In this document: positions 60,301 to 64,000 of the stretch, piece after piece
Position numbering within the stretch: position 1 is the stretch's first letter
How the letters are laid out: every line of letters starts with the position of its first letter
From: Isoetes taiwanensis
Lineage: Eukaryota; Streptophyta; Lycopodiopsida; Isoetales; Isoetaceae
NCBI GenBank assembly: GCA_021234155.1
Contig: JAJEKV010000009.1
Coordinates: 6,869,546 to 6,933,545 of the forward strand
Reading direction: 5' to 3'
Length of the DNA: 64,000 nt
Position numbers and translations under genes: made by a program
Notes under the pieces: generated by a model
What the model was told of the DNA's origin: nothing
The model's database searches: none
Seen by the model: the letters and a program-made list of their open reading frames with translations, nothing else

Positions 60301-60580
60301 CTTGCGTCTCTTTTCCTCGAGCTAGCGGAAGTTCCCCCCAAGACGAGACAATGGCCGCACCCTTGATGCACTAGAGCTAGCGGTGAGCTTGAATCCCTCG
60401 AACTAGTTGCTCTGACTTGCAACCGCACTACCATCAATCGGATACCATAACTTTTCAAACTCGAAAGCACGCTCCTAATACTTTCCTTCAGATTTGAAAC
60501 CCTCCATCCCCTTTAAAAACTTCAATTGTATTCAAACAAATTTGCACCAAATCTAGTTGTCATGATTACTAGATCTTATA

Positions 60581-60592
60581 GCTCTGATACCA
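60581..60592 (-). other. Primer binding site (initiator tRNA-Met)
   Basis: The minus strand reads TGGTATCAGAGC one base after the 5' LTR end. Confidence 0.93.
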
Positions 60593-60593
60593 A

Positions 60594-61178
60594 TGTTAGA
60601 ATCAGAGCTTGGGGTTTGAACCCAAGTATGCCAAGACTCTGTCTCCTTCAAACCCACCTGCTCCTAAAGCTGCATACACGCCCCTGTATCTCCACACTAC
60701 TCATACATCATTCATTTATTTATATTCTTATTAACCTGGATATATCCACTTGTCAAATCGTGCATGCCCTTCATATAGAAAGTTTTTCAACTTGCCTAAA
60801 TAATAGGATGCCCCAGGCCGTCCCTTATCTTCCGGTTTGTCGTTGACTTTGACTGTTGACGGTCAACCCAAAACCCTAAGTGGCGGGTGGGGGTGTAATG
60901 CGTGTGTTTCTAGCGAGCCCAGCAACATCTGGGTAGGGTGTGCCCGCCACCTTTGACTTAGACTTTGACTTTGACTTTGACTTTGACTTTGACTTTGACT
61001 TTGACTTTGACTTTGACTTTGACTTTGACTTTGACCTGCTGCCACTGCTTCTCATAGGTCTTCCCCATTCAACTGCATTACTTTGAATAACATGACACCA
61101 TTTAACAACTCTAATCTACTGCCACTGCTTCTCATAGATTAGAATATCACATGACACATAATTTTGTCATTTCCAACA
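60594..61178 (-). repeat. 5' LTR of the copia element
   Basis: 585 bp, TGTTGG...CTAACA on the minus strand. Contains a (GACTTT)14 hexanucleotide run at 60953-61036 (about 3-4 units in the other LTR), a duplicated 22-bp phrase CTACTGCCACTGCTTCTCATAG, and a TATA-like TCTATATGAAGG near 60772-60783. Confidence 0.9.
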
Positions 61179-61179
61179 C

Positions 61180-61700
61180 TCGCACCCCTAGAAGAGGATG
61201 CATGACCGCTGCCTGCACCTCCTGAGGTATATGCCTGCACCCCCTGAGGTATATGCATGGCCAACTGCCATTGCTGCTAGCTTGGCTGACAATGTCTGTT
61301 GATGAGACTCCTTGATTACACGAACTAAAGGAAGATGTATATATACAAAGGAGCAAGCTCACGACGCAAATATTACGTCGACCTTTCGTACGAGAATCAA
61401 AGGGGGTGGACGAGAGCCTATAGGATATTCTAAGGAAGCAGGTGCGAACCCAAGACTGGAAAACATTAGGACAAAGTAATCTCACTTCATAGTATCCAAC
61501 GTCAGCCCCGCGACACAAAACCCACACCTCAAAGGAAGACCATTTACCAAGGAGTATTTTGACTCAACCTGGCAGTCAACGTTTGAGGTGAATTCTAGGG
61601 CTAGTCACATTTTCCTTATATATAATATTACAGTGCCACAAAACAGACCAAACAAGGGCGCAAACATTTTTTTTACTTTGTACATCCCAAAAAACAAGTC
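61180..61700. other. Non-coding part of the insertion
   Basis: A 23-bp tandem pair (CCTGAGGTATATGC) lies at 61202-61258. No gene recognised. Confidence 0.4.
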
Positions 61701-61707
61701 GAAGATT

Positions 61708-61949
61708 TTTGCGTACGCGAAGTCTTCTATTTCGCGTACGCGAACATTTTTTCGCGTACTCGAACATAAAAAAACCGTGTACGCGAAATTCGAATTTTTT
61801 CGCGTACGCGAAAACAACTAAATTGCGTACGTGAAGTACATTTCACGTATGCGATCTCGTTGTTTTCGCGTATGCAAAAAATTTTTATCTTCGCATACGC
61901 GGTTTTATAATGTTCGCGTACGCCATTTAGTTGTTTTCGCGCATGCGAA
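61708..61949. repeat. CG-rich palindrome array, right
   Basis: Eleven variants of TTCGCGTACGCGAA are centred at 61714, 61737, 61757, 61780, 61805, 61828, 61848, 61871, 61896, 61919 and 61942. Spacings are 23, 20, 23, 25, 23, 20, 23, 25, 23 and 23, so a four-site, 91-bp higher-order unit repeats. Confidence 0.93.
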
Positions 61950-62055
61950 AAATCTTCCAACGCCGAAATTTTTTTTGGACGTATTTTTTACATTTTATAT
62001 GGCAAATATGTGCCGCATCATATGAATAATACGTATCGCATATAAAACGTACAAT

Positions 62056-62360
62056 GTATTGAACCTATCCCTGCCACATAGAGGGCAACGATCTGAGACT
62101 TTAGGGTTCATCTTGTGAACCAAGGCATTCACTCGAACATATCTATGGAGAATTTGCAATCACAGTGCTGTCAATTTAGGGTGGAGCAGTTTATCCCGTG
62201 TCCACATCCAAAACACTTTTCCACTGTGGTCATCAAACATTAATGACACCACAATTATGTTTGAATGACATATCGTATAGTAATTAAGATTGCATGTGTC
62301 TATAAGGTGAAGCAAGATGTGATGGAGGAGCATAGCCTGCTCCCACGTTGGCAATCCAAT
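62056..62360 (-). pseudogene. LINE zinc-binding domain (zf-RVT), C-x2-C half
   Basis: The minus strand reads FWMWTRDKLLHPKLTAL-stop-LQILHRYVRVNALVHKMNPKVSDRCPLCGRD. This is the plant LINE zf-RVT up to its first two cysteines. It then changes abruptly to A/T-rich DNA leading to the palindrome array. The expected ETIEH...C continuation is at 50242-50200. Confidence 0.75.
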
Positions 62361-62569
62361 GCGTCACTCTAACTCAAAATAACAGATACAAAAATTATCT
62401 ATAATTAGCACATTCACATTGCACTCTCAATACTCAAGAGATATATATTTACGTATGAAACTTATCCGTTTACCAAGCTATACATGAGTTCCAAAATTGT
62501 GCATAAAGCACCTCAAAACAAAATTGTTTTCGCCTAAAAGAAAAATACATTAGTTCATATTCTTAGAGG

Positions 62570-62735
62570 GTCTTGCCTCAGACTAATCGAGGAGGTCGCC
62601 TCGTCATTGTGTCCATATTTTTTATCATAATATTGTAATAAGCTTGTGATCTTTTCTATTTTATTTTATTTTATTTTATATTGGTCTCCGTGGACGTTAA
62701 AAAATCTTCTATTCTATTTTATTTTCTAATATTTC
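62570..62735 (+). mobile_element. Non-LTR retroelement 3' end with CTATT tail, copy 3
   Basis: TATTGGTCTCCGTGGACGTT then A6 and TCTTCTATTCTATTTT, as in copy 2. Preceded by a (TTTTA)n run at 62653-62675. Confidence 0.6.
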
Positions 62736-62960
62736 ATCTTTAGAAACTACTTCTGCATCAAAATCAAAAGTGAACCTCCATCATCCCCTAAAGTAATCGA
62801 GGTTTAAGGTGATTACGAACTGATCGTTACTGGCCCCATATTTAATAGCACATACAATCAACCATAGAGCGGTTAGTCCACACTAAGTGGGGAGGGTACA
62901 ATAAGGAAACAAACTACATGCTTTATTCTTAGCATTTACATAATGCACCAATCGCCATGG

Positions 62961-63101
62961 TGCTACTACATATTATAAACGAGGTGCACTCTGGACTACC
63001 ACAATCGTTGGATCCATCGATCCTATGGCCCAGACCGTATGTTGGGGCCTCTGAGCACCTTCTGTTTCGCTTATGGATGAGGGCACCTATGATTTTGAAA
63101 T
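62961..63101 (+). repeat. Direct repeat, copy 1 (about 140 bp)
   Basis: AACGAGGTGCAC...GGCCCAGACCGTATGTTGG...GATTTTGAAAT, repeated at 63423-63572 with few changes. Confidence 0.9.
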
Positions 63102-63287
63102 ATGAAATATGAGTTCGTTCAAGGTATTGATGGAATATGGAACCTCTATAAGGCTTTGCCTAAGGTTTTAGAATATGAAGTATGAGGGCTCGAACCTCTA
63201 CCAAAATAACTCAATGTTCTAATAAGACTACTTTGACCAATATAACCAGTGAGATAATGTTATTATATTTTATCTTATATTTGTATT

Positions 63288-63328
63288 TTTTTTTTCTCCC
63301 CCTCCTCCCCTCCCCCCCCTTTTTTTTT
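63288..63328. repeat. Polypyrimidine tract
   Basis: About 41 bases of only C and T (T-run, CCCCCTCC blocks, T-run), able in principle to form a triplex. Confidence 0.9.
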
Positions 63329-63422
63329 ATAACAACCCATTCAATTATAGAGATATAGTCTATGGTCTTAGGAATTATCATTTCTACATCCGTATCCAAT
63401 CCCATTAGGACCCCCTGTTATT

Positions 63423-63572
63423 GTGCTACATATTCTAAACGAGGTGCACCCTGGACTACTACAGTCGTCGGATCTGTCGATCCTATGGCCCAGACCGTAT
63501 GTTGGGGCCTCTGGGCACCTCTTGTTTTGCTTATGGATAGTTATGATTGGGGGTGCCTTTGATTTTGAAATA
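63423..63572 (+). repeat. Direct repeat, copy 2
   Basis: See 62961-63101. The pair is about 460 bp apart. Confidence 0.9.
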
Positions 63573-63716
63573 AGCAGGCCAGTTATGAAAAGAGGTGTTC
63601 TACTGCACCAAGATCATCTAGACATTCTATTATATGAATGTGAAGCTGTAGATAAGTTCATTATATGTATTCAAATTGCTCAGGAGTAATATGTCTAATT
63701 AAGTTATCTTGCATAA

Positions 63717-64000
63717 GTGAGATTTCAAATGGAAGCTCAAATACCAAGTGCATTAGATTGTCTCCATAGCATAAAGTCGGATGCTATCGTTCGTTGCGAC
63801 ATTAAACTGAGAAACATATTCTTGGACTACAAAGATGTGAGAAAACTTGGTGACGGTGGGATTGTCAGTCTTCTTGCAGAACATGCTAGCCAGATAAGGA
63901 GATGCTACCAGTAGGGACATTTTCCTATATTGATCCAGAGTATCAAACAAGTGGACAAAGCAAGGAACTTATGGCAACTGTAATAAAATTTGTGACAATA
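63717..64000 (+). pseudogene. Receptor-like protein kinase fragment
   Basis: Catalytic-loop and activation-segment text of a plant RLK (WAK/LRK10L-like). It reads ALDCLHSIKSDAIVRCDIKLRNIFLD and LGDGGIVSLLAEHASQI, then in another frame PVGTFSYIDPEYQTSGQ. The HxD histidine is Arg, DFG has become DGG, and there is a stop and shift at about 63910. It continues past the window edge. Not an active kinase. Confidence 0.75.

Larger units (their letters stand above)
53841..61178 (-). mobile_element. Ty1/copia retrotransposon with a nested DNA element
   Basis: Read on the minus strand: 5' LTR 61178-60594, Met primer site, gag, protease, integrase, RT, RNase H, purine tract, partial 3' LTR. It is about 5.1 kb after removing the 2234-bp insertion at 56549-58782. 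Pol is largely open; gag, protease and RNase H carry shifts. Confidence 0.92.

Noticed and set aside
53841-61178. Integrated plant pararetrovirus
   Set aside because: Order integrase before RT, a Met primer site, two LTRs and no movement or coat protein identify Ty1/copia.
50331-61949. CRISPR-like arrays
   Set aside because: Motif units are palindromic with short variable spacers in plant nuclear DNA; no cas genes, and spacers are A/T filler.

Overview
This is nuclear DNA of a land plant. Evidence: GT-AG split genes, a WAT1-type EamA transporter, an NPF (NRT1/PTR) transporter relic, PPR-protein relics, an intronless tRNA-Ser with a Pol III T-run, and plant-type Ty1/copia, Ty3/gypsy chromovirus, LINE, CACTA, hAT and PIF/Harbinger-like elements. 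The DUF7869-like and SWIM/MULE-like relics lean towards a seed-free plant (fern or moss grade), but I cannot fix the species.

Only three genes look intact. A seven-exon WAT1-related membrane transporter lies on the minus strand (8828..7141, 389 codons, including one GC-AG intron). A four-exon TXNL4B/DIM1-like spliceosomal thioredoxin-fold gene lies on the plus strand (30382..32413, 151 codons). A tRNA-Ser(UGA) lies at 29873..29954. Nearly everything else is decayed mobile DNA and simple repeats.

Layout. 1-3844 is a repeat with a frameshifted DUF7869-like gene; a second copy at about 24004-27863 cuts off an NPF transporter relic. 3881-5160 is a SWIM/MULE-like relic. 5736-6578 is a small TTA-flanked inverted-repeat element. 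7141-8828 is the WAT1 gene. 11093-13098 is a compact non-coding LTR element (LTRs about 610 bp) read on the minus strand. 13.9-17.5 kb holds a dispersed repeat pair. 19.5-24 kb is rich in simple structures: a 31-bp inverted repeat, a 114-bp GA tract, a 1.2-kb minisatellite of about 19-bp units, and a perfect 50-bp palindrome. 29.9-32.4 kb holds the tRNA and TXNL4B. 34.2-36 kb is a 5'-truncated chromovirus. 37.3-42.2 kb holds PPR, LINE and CACTA relics, and a clean CACTA terminus sits at 46135.

The most unusual part is 50.2-62.1 kb. Two arrays of CG-rich palindromes related to TTCGCGTACGCGAA lie just inside the two ends of an 11.8-kb segment. That segment appears to split one LINE zinc-binding domain: its C-x2-C half lies at the right edge and its H-x4-C half at the left edge. 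Inside are a PPR relic, a BED-finger hAT gene fragment fused to a copia LTR, and a copia element. A 2.2-kb TIR element carrying a cupin (11S-globulin-like) fragment is nested in the copia integrase. I infer a large, little-described DNA transposon whose terminal arrays could be transposase-binding sites. The window ends in a decayed receptor-like kinase fragment.
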